A stretch of DNA of 64,000 bases from Platerodrilus igneus (Eukaryota > Arthropoda > Insecta > Coleoptera > Lycidae), in NCBI GenBank assembly GCA_036346225.1, contig JARFIW010001469.1, positions 10,200,001 through 10,264,000 on the forward strand, in the 5' to 3' direction. Positions 21,181-33,100 of this stretch are shown in pieces. How positions within the stretch are numbered: the first letter of the stretch is position 1; every line of letters begins with the position of its first letter. A program made the translations under genes and the position numbers. The notes below the pieces were generated by a model that was given only the letters and a program-made list of their open reading frames with translations, did not search any database and had not been told where the DNA came from.

Positions 21181-23249
21181 TGACTTGTCTTTTTGTTCTT
21201 ATAATTAGGCAACATTTTTTGGGAACTTTGATTAACTGATATTCTGAAACCAAGATTTGTATAATCCGGGTGAGATGTAAAAGTTGAAACAAAGAACCTA
21301 ACTGGCTTTATCTTCATAATTTGTTAGGGTAGATAGGGCAAATTTGTGTTAGTAATATCATAGTAAGTGCGACTGATTGAAGAAAAAAATTTGTTTGATT
21401 CAGATGCCGAATATGCACGGTAAGATGTGTTTTCGTGAAGATCTTGTGCAGAATGCTTTATTAAAATGTTTATATTTAAAAAAAATGTAAAGTTAAAATT
21501 TCTATCAATAAATAGAAAAAAAATCGCTAGTTAAAATAAATTATATATTAAGATTTAGAATTCAATTTAGAGGTGTAGGATTTTAGATTAAAGAAAGTTT
21601 CTTGCTTTCCGACAAAATGTGTTGCTGACAAGAATTGCGGCAAAAAATAACTGAGCGAGCAGTTCTGAGGCAGGCTATGAATTAGTGGTTACTTACTTTC
21701 CGTTTCCTGATTTAGCGCCGTTTGTTTTAAAAGATATCAGGGACGCTTAAAAATCTTTATTTAGTCATTAAGGGGTTTAAGTTATAAGTTGCCCGGAATT
21801 GGACAAAAAGAGGATTTTTCTCTTCTTTTTGTAGTTTTGCTGCGATTGTTACGTTAAGTGAATTAACTCGTAACATGCCTTTTTCAATTACTAGATATAC
21901 AAGTTTCCATCTGTTGTATCTATTAAATCTGTAGTATTTTGTTAAAGTGAAGGAATTTCTTTTGTTTCCTAAATCCGATTCTAAATGTTTTATAAATTAT
22001 GATTAATTTGTAAAATAGGTTTGATATGCATAAAGATGTTAAGATATCCCCAGGAGATTTTCATTGCTGTCAGGAAAATAATGCGAGCACACGGTCTTCA
22101 AATGGCGGCGTTCTCTATTCTAACAGAATGAAAGACATCAGTCGGTTTGAGTAATCCAATCACGTGAGGGACGAAACACGTTCTGGAACAAGGGATAGTT
22201 ATGTGAACACTTTAGTATCAGACTTCACGGAAGCGACTGTGTTTTTTGTGAGAGTGCCTCTACCGCGTGTCTCTCGTTCTTTCCTTATTACCTTTTCCTT
22301 ATAGAACACTACAGCTATTTTTGACAAGTAACAACGTTATATAATCTGCAGAAGACCCAATCACCACGATCCTGAGAGGAATTCGTAGCCGGACGCCATG
22401 AACCGTAAAGTGTTTATAATTTTATAACTTGTAGAAAGTATCGAAATTTGCACGATTAAACTTTGACAGTTAATTGGGAGAGTATCGGGGATGAGGGTAG
22501 CAACGTGCAATTTTCAAATACCCTACATACGAAGTGTAAAAAATTAAAATTCCAACTATCCGAATTCAACATCGAATACTGCTGAATTATAGAGTACAAC
22601 TCAATAGCCGTGTTGAGGCCCCTGTAGCCGACTTTAAACCAAAAATCAATTGTACATCAATTGTGTTTTTGGTAATTAGCAAAGAGAATGTAACTGATGA
22701 CCGGTATCGCTATAGTGCGGCTCGGCAACTTGGTCTATTTTTCGCTGATAAATGTTGAAATTTTGGGCGCCACCAAAATTTACAAAATGGTCCCTAAATT
22801 GTGGTACCTAATTTACGCACCAAGTGATCATGGAAACAAAGAAGATATTCACTTTTCCTGATAAACCTAAAATAATGTGAGCTGTGTGCATTTCTTTCAA
22901 AGTCCAAAGCAATTTTGTAAATTTTTTTCAATGCACGGACGAAGTCCTTTGTATTTACACATTTGGATTGTCTGCTTATTTAAATTGCATAACGAAGGTC
23001 GCAACTAAGTTAATGCTACTCGCTAAGTCTATTAAATTTTTTCCTTTATGTAAAAATTGTACAATTAAAGAATTTTTGCATTTCAATATAGAAACTGAAG
23101 GTTAGTTATATCCAGCTGGGACGAGTTACTTGATATTCGAGGTCGCGCTCCTATTACAGAACTTTTTAAATAAATAGTATTGGCATGTATTGTATTTCTC
23201 AGAATTGTAAATAATTTCTAACGCATATGGATTGCATTTTAACTTTCAT

Positions 23250-23513
23250 TCAATAACAAAAACATAAAACAAAGGTTTTCCAATAAAGGAATAAATAAAT
23301 TAAAGCGGCATTGCATATCTGTGCGAAATTATCTCCGAATGGTGTAACCTCAACATCTGTGCCAGTATTACTGTACCTGGCATTCCAAACATTCTCTTCC
23401 TGGAGCAAATAATTGTAACCTACTTGTATTTCAGCTGTTGTTGGGGCCTGCATGAAAATTGCTGCAGTCATTACGTTAAACGTAATTATGTCGTAGCCTA
23501 GAGTTGCGAGCAA
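23250..23513 (-). CDS. Unrecognised 87-aa ORF in the LTR-like segment
   Basis: The ORF starts MLATLGYDIITFNVMTAAIF, with a hydrophobic N-terminal stretch that could be a signal peptide or membrane segment. A more protein-like middle follows (APTTAEIQVGYNYLLQEEN, then a few dozen mixed residues), and the end is hydrophobic. A duplicate exists at 32891-33154, but because the whole unit is duplicated this is not evidence of selection. No family is recognised. It might be a captured exon or chance; the AG/GT words inside it are compatible with either. Confidence 0.2.
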   Translation of the reverse strand: MLATLGYDIITFNVMTAAIFMQAPTTAEIQVGYNYLLQEENVWNARYSNTGTDVEVTPFGDNFAQICNAALIYLFLYWKTFVLCFCY

Positions 23514-24139
23514 AATACAGTATCATTTTTCTGATTTATTTTTGTTTTCAAATTATCTATTAACTACCGCTTAGCTAGTACTAAAGATGCGTTGAATGTC
23601 AAGCAGCTAGTAAGCCAGTGGCGACGTTTTTAAATACATCCGGATTCCGATCATATTTGATTTATAACAATTTTAAGATTAAGCATATAAAAATTTTAAT
23701 AAGCATTCGATTTTGGTAATTTTTTTAATTGACAAGACTATGAAGAGAGCACTTACGTAAGGGTCACCAAAATCAAGCTAGAGGGTAAAGATTATTCAAT
23801 AAAAGTGGCTACCGGAAGCAGGAATCAAATCAGCAACTTCACTTTCGACCCCAAACTGACCTTGTATTTCCAGTAAATTAATTCTCAACACACGACTGCA
23901 TATCTTTTATCAACGATCCAGAGAAACACAAAATTAAAACTTAGTCAACATACTACAGAAAGGAAAATTACAATTTTTAAAAAAAGAATTACGGGCGCTC
24001 TTCTTAGTGTACAAAAGTAAATACACTATCAATAAGTTCGGTATATTTTAAATGTACGGCGGCCCAGTGGAAAAAGTGGTGTAAATCCAGATTATTAATA
24101 AAATAAGACGTCGTTGAAGTAAGTGGCTAGACGTAACAG

Positions 24140-24560
24140 CCGATTGCCCGTCTCCTCAATAATCCTGAACCTCGCCAAATTGCATCCAGTACTACTTAAA
24201 TTTTTTCTGGATGAATATAAAAGTAGTGAACTTGTAAACAAATCTTCATTTAGGTATTGGGGGCCCTCAGTACATACGCGGCAGATTTCTATTTTCCATG
24301 CCCAAATAAAAAAGTTATTAATTTTCTCGAGAACCGCATTAAGTGGCTACAAGCATTACTTTAATTTTTCTGAGTTAATACAAAAACAGCAAAGTTGTAA
24401 AAATTTACATTTAGATTTTAAGACCCTCGGTACATTTTTAAGTTATAATTTCTTTCCTGGCCTGTATCAAGTGGTCTCCGAACTACTCTAATTTTTTTTG
24501 GGTTAATATAAAAGCAGGGAACTTGTAAAGAATTCCACATTTAGGTTTTTTTAGTTAAGC
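24140..24560 (+). repeat. ~160-bp satellite monomers inside the LTR-like segment
   Basis: About two and a half monomers with the landmarks ttaatac/gaatataaaa, aacttgtaaa, catttaggt, ctcagtacata, aaataaaaaagttatt and tcaagtgg. The same monomer forms the head-to-head array at 35066-36145. The ORF 24123-24491 is a translation of these repeats. Confidence 0.8.
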
Positions 24561-24754
24561 TTGAAGCAGGAATATTTTCGCATTCCTTTATTATGCCAAT
24601 TTCATAATTCCTACATGTTTGAGATCATTTATTATATCATAAACACTTCATCAGAATTAATATAAAATGTTACAGTTAATTATTATTACGATCCCGTATA
24701 ACAAGTCACAGACGTTCAGGATATAAATTGCTTTGATCAAACGTTTGTGAAAAT

Positions 24755-24765
24755 TGGTAGAGTAG
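24755..24765 (+). promoter_or_regulatory. Candidate primer-binding site, unit B
   Basis: tggtagagtag begins with TGG, lies 5 bases after the end of the shared LTR-like sequence and ~100 bases before the gag ATG. A near-identical word sits before gag in copy 1 (4440). I cannot name the tRNA. Confidence 0.4.
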
Positions 24766-24860
24766 TTACATGTTTATCATTAGTTTGGGTTTACATCTTT
24801 AAGATTTGTTATTTTTGTGACAAGGGTACTCGTGTTTAGGGAATAGCTATTTTGTTCGAA

Positions 24861-25802
24861 ATGACTCAGATGCTTATGGACCGTCTTATAGTAGATGGAA
24901 AAGGGTGTTTGGATAGAATAGAAAATTTGTTTGAAAGTATTTCAAAGTTGGAATATAATCTTGAAAACCAAGCAATCGCTTCGATGATGGTACAGTCAGC
25001 TGTAGAGATAAAGGAAGAATTTGATGCATCCTACAAAAGGTGTGTGTTAGACGAGGATGATTCGGACAGTTTAAGTCAAATTACAGCAATCAGAATTGAA
25101 TTGGATAAAACTTTAATATCAATTAAAGTTATTGGGGCAAAATTTGTTAGTTTGGTTGAAAGTAAGCAGGAAGCGAAACCGTTTTCTACAAGTAGATCGT
25201 CGTATGATACCGCTGGTATAGGTATCACCAGTAATTTAAAACTTCCAAAGGTCGCAATTGGGAGCTTTTCTGGACGCATAGAGCATTGGGAATCGTTTCA
25301 TAGTTTGTATAAAAATCTCATTCATTTAAATACACAGTTATTACCAATCGAAAAGTTTTATTTCTTACTGAAGCGTTGGATGTAGATTCCAGAAATTTAA
25401 TTCGTCATCTACCAATAAATAATGACAATTATGAAATTGCATACTCCGTTATAGTACAACGCTATGACTCACGTCGTTTGATTGTCAATACATATTGGTC
25501 AGCTCTTGAAAATTGTCCTAAGGTGAAAGCAAAATCACATACAGAACTTAGGGATTTGTTGAATTGTTTTACAGAGAATTTGTCAGGTTTACGTCAAATA
25601 AAAATTGATTTACTTAATTTAATATTGTTTAATTTGTTGAGCAAAAGGTTGATGCTGACCTCTTAAAGGCATTTGAGGTTGAAAATAATGAAGAAATACC
25701 TACATACGAGCAATTGAAATCATTTCTTGAAAAACAGTGTAAAGCTTTGGAAATTAGTAGTATGATTTCGTCCGAACCATCGAAGTCAAGTTCAAACACA
25801 CA
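24861..25802 (+). pseudogene. BEL/Pao gag, unit B
   Basis: The ATG at 24861 opens MTQMLMDRLIVDGKG. The first frame runs 175 codons to 25385 through a helical N-terminal half (LEYNLENQAIASMMVQSAVE) into the DUF1759 region (LKLPKVAIGSFSGRIEHWE). It ends in a frameshift at about 25375; the next frame has DVDSRNLIRHLP and runs to 25666. A third break precedes the Lys-rich segment at 25803. This is the best-preserved gag N-terminus in the window. It would assemble the particle shell. Confidence 0.8.
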
Positions 25803-26100
25803 TTGAATACAAACATTAAGGAAAAGCGTTTTTCTTTTAATCCGAAGTCATATGTTAAAACCTCATTACTTACAACTTCAAACGCGGTAAAATGTTTGGT
25901 TTGCAATGGTAATCATCAGATTTATCGTTGTCAAATTTTTTGGATAAGGTTCCTCAAGAAAGGTATAATACTGCAAAGGATAAAATTTGTGTATCAATTG
26001 TCTTCAAGATACACATAAAATTGCAACATGCCCTTCAAAATCGGTATGTAAAAAATGTCACAAAAAGGGTCACAATACCCTCCTTCATTTTGAAAATTCT
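25803..26100 (+). pseudogene. BEL/Pao nucleocapsid zinc knuckles, unit B
   Basis: KCLVCNGNHQIYRC gives a first CCHC. After a frameshift near 25940, CINCLQDTHKIATC and CKKCHKKGHNTLLH give two more Cys/His clusters. Three knuckles in this spacing are characteristic of BEL/Pao. They would bind genomic RNA. Confidence 0.8.
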
Positions 26101-26571
26101 GCTTCTGTTGTTGAAACAAAACCTGCTGCTGCAGATGTTTCAAATGTTGCCTCTACTTCAAATTGTAGTACATTGTTCTCGTCGAAATTGTCAAGTGCTT
26201 CTACATTGTTATCAACAGTTCAAGTTTCTATTCGCAATGAATTTGGACAAGCGCAAATCGTAAGAGCATTATTGGATTGTGGAAGTATGGAATCTTTTAT
26301 AACGGAAAAATGCCGTCAACGGCTTGGATTAAATAAATCAAAGGTTGCATTAAAGGTAGAAGGGTTGGGGTTAGCGTCATCTCATATTACCGGAAAGGTA
26401 GTTTGTAAAATTAAACCCGTTGGACACACAATGCCAGAATATTCAGTTCAAGCATTTGTATTGCCAGAAATTTGTGGAAAGTTACCAACGGCTCCAATCT
26501 CTTCGAAAAATTGGATACATATAAAAGGTTTAGACTTAGCCGATCCTCTTTTGATAAACCAGGTAATATAG
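26101..26571 (+). pseudogene. BEL/Pao aspartic protease, unit B
   Basis: It is read in one frame with the last two zinc knuckles (25987-26571). A Ser/Thr-rich linker is followed by VRALLDCGSMESFITEKC with the catalytic Asp, then KSKVALKVEGLGL, VLPEICGKLP and a stop at 26571. The protease domain itself looks whole in this copy. It would process Gag-Pol but is disconnected from the RT frame. Confidence 0.8.
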
Positions 26572-27878
26572 ACTTGTTGTTGGGAGCAGATATTTTGTCC
26601 GCACTTTGGGTAATGAAACTCGTTCGGGTTCACCTGATGAACCAGTTGCAATTGCACTTCATTTGGTTGGTTACTGACAGGCAAATTTGTGTCTCCAGTG
26701 ACAAGTGGCACGTCATTGTGTGCATTCGTAGAACCCTTAGAGTCTAGTATCACTAGATTCTGGGAACTGGAAAACATTCCAGACATTCCAACACACAAGT
26801 TATCCCCACAAGAGGAAATTTGTGAAAACACTTTCGTAGCAATTATTCGAGAGACAAAACAGGTCGTTTCGTTGTATCGTTGCCGTTTAGTGGTCCTGAA
26901 CCGTTGTTTGTTGGGTCTCGGGATGTCGCACTTAATCGGTTTTATTATTAGAACGTCGCTTGGAAAAGAATCAGGAATTATACACTTTGTATAAACAATT
27001 TATGCAAGACTATTCCGACAGTGGGCATATGACACCAGTAAATGCCTCAATGAGTAGCAATATTCCATCTCCGGAATATTATATTCCGCACCATGCGGTT
27101 ATGAAACCGGAAAGCACTACTACACAAATTCGAGTGGTGTTTGACGCATCCGCGGTTTGTTCCAGTGGTGGTTCATTGAATGAACATTTGATGCCAGGAC
27201 CTCCGCTTCAGAAAGATATTTTTGCTTTGTTGTTGGATTTTCGTTTATATCCCATTGTATTAACTGCCGATATTAAACAGATGTACAGGCAGATTTTTGT
27301 TGTTCGAATCATCGGGCTTATCAAAAATACTTTGGAGACCAACGTCATCAGAGTCAATAGTCGAGTATCAATTGAATACTGTTACCTACGGAGTTACTTC
27401 ATCACCGTTCTTGGCAATGCGTGTTATTAAGGAGCTTGCGAATGCTGAAGCACCTAAATATCCAAACGCTGCCAAGGTTTTGTTGTCGGATGTTTATGTC
27501 GATGATGTGATTACCGGGTGCAGTTCACCTGATGAAGCTAAACGTCTAGTTTCTGAATTAAATCAGATTTGTGAGGCTGGATGTTTTACATTGAGAAAAT
27601 GGAATAGTAACATTGCTAGTATCATTGATGATTTACCAGAATCTTATCGTTATCAACAAGCTGTTTCCTTCGAGGAATCTAACAATGTTACCCAAAAGGT
27701 ATTAGGTTTGCGTTGGCAACCGTCGCTTGATCAATTCTTCTATGATACAAATATCATAGACAGACCATGTACTAAAAGAAATATGTTGTCCGAAGTAGCA
27801 AGGATCTTTGATCCGTTAGGGCTATTAGCGCCTTTTGGCAAAGCATTTAATACAATCGTTATGGATTTTAGGATTTGA
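26572..27878 (+). pseudogene. BEL/Pao reverse transcriptase, unit B
   Basis: The linker SSITRFWELENI is at 26689-26994. An extra G near 26963 shifts the frame into 26960-27430, which carries RVVFDASA and LTADIKQMYRQI. A second shift near 27300 leads to 27297-27878 with QLNTVTYGVTSSPFLAM and VYVDDVITGCSS, then CFTLRKW and IFDPLGLLAPFG. The catalytic residues are all present but spread over three frames. Confidence 0.85.
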
Positions 27879-28400
27879 ATGGGATGAAAGTCCCCCGTTG
27901 ACCATAAGTTCAAAGTGGAAAATTTATTTGCAACAAATGTCGCAATTATCAGACCTTAAAATTCCTCGGTGGATTATTTCTGATGATGTTCAAGATCTAC
28001 AGCTGCATGCGTTCTGTGACGCTTCAGAGGCAGGGTATGCTACTGTGATTTACTTTCGTACTGTTGACATACAGGGTGATATAAAGGTTGCCTTAGTATG
28101 TGCAAAATCTAGACTTGCGCCCACAAAGCGCATATCGTTGCCAAGACTCGAATTGTGCGGTGCTGTGTTATTGTCTGATGTAGTGGCATTTGTCCAAAAT
28201 ACATATAAAACTCGTCTGTCGTTAGATCGTATAGTTGCTTGGTCCGATTCTACAGTCGCTCTTTGTTGGATTCGATCGTCATCTTATAACTGGAAAACTT
28301 TTATAAGTAATCGGATTTCGCATATTCAGGATCGCGTTCCTCCTGCATCTTGGAACCATGTTCGGTCACATGATAACCCGCAGACTGCGCCTGTAGAGGA
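27835..28400 (+). pseudogene. BEL/Pao RNase H, unit B
   Basis: It runs from AKHLIQSLWILGFEWDESPP through HAFCDASEAGYATVIYF, LPRLELCGAVLL and AWSDSTVALCWI, then SHDNP, where a missing C (28379) shifts the frame relative to unit A. The ORF therefore runs on to 28566 in a non-native frame. Confidence 0.8.
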
Positions 28401-30007
28401 TGTTAGCATCAGATTTAGTCAATCATCAGTTATGGTGGACAGGCCCTCCATGGTTGTCACTTCCAGAAGAAAATTGGCCGGTTACCCACATGCCAAAGTT
28501 AATCGATACATCTCCAATAGATGTGGAGAAACGTACATTGGTATTAAATGTTGTTGTGACAGATAATTTTTTAGATTCATTACTAGAGAGATTTTCAAAT
28601 CTACAAAAATATGTAGAATTGTTTATATGTTTACCAGTTTGTTCGTAAGTTACAATTTGCTAGACAGGCAGTTGGTGAGAATTTGGATAACGTGTCTGTG
28701 TCTCAGCAACACGCTATGGAATTATTGATTAAGAGAATTCAGCAAGAATCATTTGGTCAGGATATAGAAAATATTAAACGGGGTAAGGTAATTAGTAAAC
28801 ATCTTCGACCTCTTACCCTTTTATCGACTCGCGTGGTTTGTTGAGGGTGGGCGGTTGGCTCAGAAACTCGGAATTACCATATGAAACAAAATTTCCATTG
28901 GTACTTCCTCGCACTCACAGATTAACAGAATTAATCATCTTGGACTGCCATAAAACATACTTACACCCTGGTCTTAAAGCCACACAATTTTACTAACCCA
29001 AAATTATTGGATTTTGTCAGCAAAAGAGTCATACGTCAGTGTTTAAAATCTTGTATTCGATGTTTTAGAGTGAAACCAATTGCTTATTGTCCTCCGATGG
29101 GTGATTTGCCTGCATCAAGGTTTACCTCTGTAAAGGCCTTCCTACACACGGGAGTTGATTTTGGAGGTCCTTTCTGTATTCTCATGAGCCGTAATCGAGG
29201 TGTAAGGTCACTAAAGGCTTACATTTGTTTATTTGTTTGCTTCAGCACAAAGGCTCTTCATTTAGAGCTTGTGTCAAGTTTGTCGGCGGATGCTTTTATA
29301 GCCGCGTTACGACGCTTTATAGCCCGCCGGGGTAAATGCCTAAAACTCTATTCCGATTGCGGTACCAATTTTGTTGGAGCATCGAACGAAATCTCGCAAC
29401 TGATGACTCAATCAGCGCATGCTGAAGGAATTGAATTGTGTTCAATCCTCCCTCAGCTCCTCATTTTGGAGGGTTGTGGGAGGCTGGAATTAAGTCTGTC
29501 AAGACACATTTAAAAGAGTGATTGGCGACCAGATATTATCATACGAGGAATTAAACACGGTTTTAATTCAGGTTGAAGCCATTTTAAATTCAAGGCCTCT
29601 GTGCCCCATGAGCTCAGATCCGAATGATTTTTCATTTTAAGTCCGTCCCATTTTTGAATATAGAGCCTGTTTCTGTCATACCCGATCCAGTTCTCCTTGA
29701 GGTGGAAATATCAAAATTAGATCGTTGGCAACTTATTCAACGCATCCAACAATCATTTTGGAAGCGTTGGCGTAATGAATATTTGCATTCTTTGCAACAG
29801 AAGGCAAAATGGTTTACCCTACTTGAGGCGAAAATTGGAACGTTAGTCTTAATTCATGACAATCAAGTCGCACCTTTACATTGGAAATTAGGGCGCATAG
29901 AAAAACTGTATGTTGGTTCAGACAACATTAGCCGCGTGGCAGGTGTGAAAACAATGCAAGGTTTTCTCAAAAGACCACTTGTTAAACTATGTCCTCTTCC
30001 TTTGTAA
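28401..30007 (+). pseudogene. BEL/Pao integrase, unit B
   Basis: The N-terminal HHCC region is near 28920-29060. The core frame 29007-29513 holds CLKSCIRCF, FLHTGVDFGGPF, STKALHLELVSSLS and SDCGTNFVGAS in one frame. Small indels near 29440-29450 move the Glu-bearing helix out of frame. The C-terminal tail 29624-30007 has LHWKLGRIEKLYVGSDNISRV and ends VKLCPLPL. Three bases fewer than unit A at about 29820 leave the frame open but change local residues. Confidence 0.8.
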
Positions 30008-30104
30008 AAATAGTTTTAGTATTTTTCGTAAGTGTATACGTATAAGTATTTGTTGCCGTTTACTTTTAAAATAAGTTGCTTCACACTTATTTTGGTGGGC
30101 GGTA

Positions 30105-33100
30105 TGTTTAGGCTTATTTACCCTATTTACACGTTTTACCTTAAGCTTATAGATATTAATTAATGTCGCTTATCCTTTAACCTAACAGTACTTAACCCCT
30201 TCCTATAATCCGGTTCTATCCACTACCTACCTACAAGAAAAGGGACTAAATGGTGAGAAAGGACAGAAATTTCAGTGCTTCGAAAGTCGTAGCAAGCGTC
30301 ACATGTACGCAATATGTTGTCGTGGTTATTTTGCAGTAATTAGTGCCGTACAATCGGTTCGTGTGCTAATTAACATTACTACAGTCCGCAATCAATTAAT
30401 AGTTTCGTTACATTGATCGACCAGCGTTGAATCAAGATCGCAGTCATTAAAGGTAGGTGAATTCCATATCATTGGTTCATCCCTTTATCCCTACACCGGG
30501 GTTGAATTTAGTTTTAAATATATCGAAAGATGGAGAAGTTGCTTTTTATTTTGGTCACAGAATAACTGCCACTGTGAATGACCGGGCAGTCTCACTTGTT
30601 CACAGGGGTGAGTCTTTAGACCATCGATACACCTTTATCTTGGGGTTATCTCGAGAAATTATTTTGGGATTTTACCTTTGTCTTGGGGTTATCTTAGGAA
30701 ATTATCTTGGGATTTTACATTTATCTTGGGGTTGTCTTAGGAAATTATCTTGGAATTTTATCTTTATCTTGGGGTTATCTTTGATAATTATCGTCGGATG
30801 TCACCTCTATCTTGACTTGTCTTTTTGTTCTTATAATTAGGCAACATTTTTTGGGAACTTTGATTAACCGATAATCTGAAAACAAGATTTGTATAATCCG
30901 GGTGAGATGTAAAAGTTGAAACAAAGAACCTAACTGGCTTTATCTTCATAATTTGTTAGGGTAGATAGGGCAAATTTGTGTTAGTAATATCATAGTAAGT
31001 GCGACTGATTGAAGAAAAAAATTTGTTTGATTTAGATGCCGAATATGCACGGTAACACGTGTTTTCGTGAAGATCTTGTGCAGAATGCTTTATTAAAATG
31101 TTTATATTTAAAAAAAAATGTAAAGTTAAAATTTCTATCAATAAATAGAAAAAAATCGCTAGTTAAAATAAATTATATATTAAGATTTAGAATTCAATTT
31201 AGAGGTGTAAGATTTTAGATTAAGGAAAGTTCCTTGCTTTCCGACAAAATGTATTGCTGACGACAATTGCAGCAAAAAATAACTGAGCGTACAGTACTGA
31301 GGTAGTTTATGAATTAGTGGTTACTTCCTTTCCGTTTCCTGATTTAGCGCCGTTTGTTTTAAAAGATATCAGGGAATGCTTTAAAATCTTTATTTAGTCC
31401 TTAAGGGGTTTAAGTTATAAGTAGTTGCCCGGACTTGGACGAAAAGAAGAATTTTTTCTCTCCTCTTTTTGTAGTTTTGCTGCGATTGTTACGTTAAGTG
31501 AATTAACTCGTAACAGTCCTTTTTCAATTACTAGATATTCAAGTTTCCATCTGTTGTATCTATTAAATCTGTAGTATTTTGTTAAAGTAAAGGAGTTTCT
31601 TTTGTTTCCTAAATCCGATTCTAAATGTTTTATAAATTATGATTAATTTGTAAAATAGTTTTGATATGCATAAAGATGTTAAGATATCCCCAGGAGATTT
31701 TCATTGCTGTCAGGAAAATGATGCGAGCACACGGTCTTCAAATGGCGGCGTTCTCTATTCTAACAGAATGAAAGACATCAGTCGGTTTGAGTAATCCAAT
31801 CCCGTGAGGGACGAAACACGTTCTGGAACAAGGGATAGTTATGTGAACACTTTAGTATCAGACTTCACGGAAGCGACTGTGTTTTTTGTGAGAGTGCCAC
31901 TACCGCGTGTTTCTCGTTCCTACTTTCTTACCTTTTCCTTATAGGACACATTAGCTATTTTTGATAAGTAATAACGTTATATAATTTGCAAAAGACCGAA
32001 TCACCACGATGCTGAGAAGAATTCGTCGCCAGAGGCCATGAACCGTACAGTGTTTATAACTCCATAACTTCCAGAAAATATCGAAATTTGTACGATTAAA
32101 CTTATAGTTAATTGGGATCGTATCGGGGATGAGGGTAACAACGTGCAATTTTTAAATACCCTATATACGAAGTGTAAAAAAATTAAAATTCCATCTATCC
32201 GAATTCAACATCGAATACTGCTGAATTATAGAGTACAACTCAATAGCTGTGTTGGAGGCCTCTGTAGTCGGCTTTAAACCGAAAATCAATTGTACATCAG
32301 TTGTGCTTTTGGTAATTAGCAAAAAGAATGTAACTGATGACCGGTTTCGCTATAGTGCAGCTCGGCAACTTGGTCTATTTTTCGCTGACAAATGTTGTGA
32401 AATTTTGGGCGCCACCAAATTTTACAAAATGGTCCCTAAATTGTGGTACGCACTAAGCGATCATGGAAACAAAAAAGATATTCACTTTTCCTGATAAACC
32501 TAAAATAATGTGAGCTGTGAAACTTTAGGTATTTCTTTCAAAGTCCAAAGCAATTTCGTAAATTTTTTTCAATGCACGGACGAAGTCCTTTGTATTTACA
32601 CATTTGAATTGTATGCTTATTTAAATTGCATAACGAAGGTCGCAACTAAGTTAATGCTACTCGCTAAGTCTATTAAATTTTTTCCTTTATGTAAAAATTG
32701 TACAATTAAAGAATTTTTGCATTTCGATATAGAAACTGAAGGTTAGTTATATCCATCTGGTACGAGTTACTTGATATTCGAGGTCGCGCTCCTATTACAG
32801 AACTTTTTAAATAAATAGTATTGGCATGTATTGTATTTCTCAGAATTGTAAATAATTTCTAACGCATATGGATTGCATTTTAACTTTCATTCAATAACAA
32901 AAACATAAAACAAAGGTTTTCCAATAAAGGAATAAATAAATTAAAGCGGCATTGCATATCTGTGCGAAATTATCTCCGAATGGTGTAACCTCAACATCTG
33001 TGCCAGTATTACTGTACCTGGCATTCCAAACATTCTCTTCCTGGAGCAAATAATTGTAACCTACTTGTATTTCAGCTGTTGTTGGGGCCTGCATGAAAAT

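Larger units (their letters stand above)
15086..24749 (+). repeat. Head-to-tail repeat unit A (~9.66 kb)
   Basis: This unit matches 24755-34388 almost base for base from about 15576. It holds the BEL gag-pol region (to ~20377), the polypurine tract and the long LTR-like segment (20475-24749). The offset to unit B stays near 9630 bases, drifting by single-base indels, many in homopolymers. The first ~490 bases belong to the interleaved block. Confidence 0.9.
20475..24749 (+). repeat. Long LTR-like segment between units A and B (~4.28 kb)
   Basis: It starts tgtttaggc after the polypurine tract and ends ...cgtttgtg. Five bases later comes the PBS-like word tggtagagtag that leads into unit B gag. 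The same sequence follows unit B (30105-34388), where a different flank begins exactly after cgtttgtg. Bounded this way it behaves as a shared LTR, but 4.28 kb is far longer than usual for BEL/Pao and the end is TG rather than the usual CA. It contains a ~40-bp minisatellite, a conserved minus-strand ORF and satellite monomers, but no recognised gene. It could instead be a tandemly duplicated genomic segment that includes a shorter LTR. Confidence 0.6.

Noticed and set aside
24123..24491. 123-codon ORF in the LTR-like segment (and its copy at 33762)
   Set aside because: It runs through the satellite monomers; the same words are non-coding in the 35-kb array.
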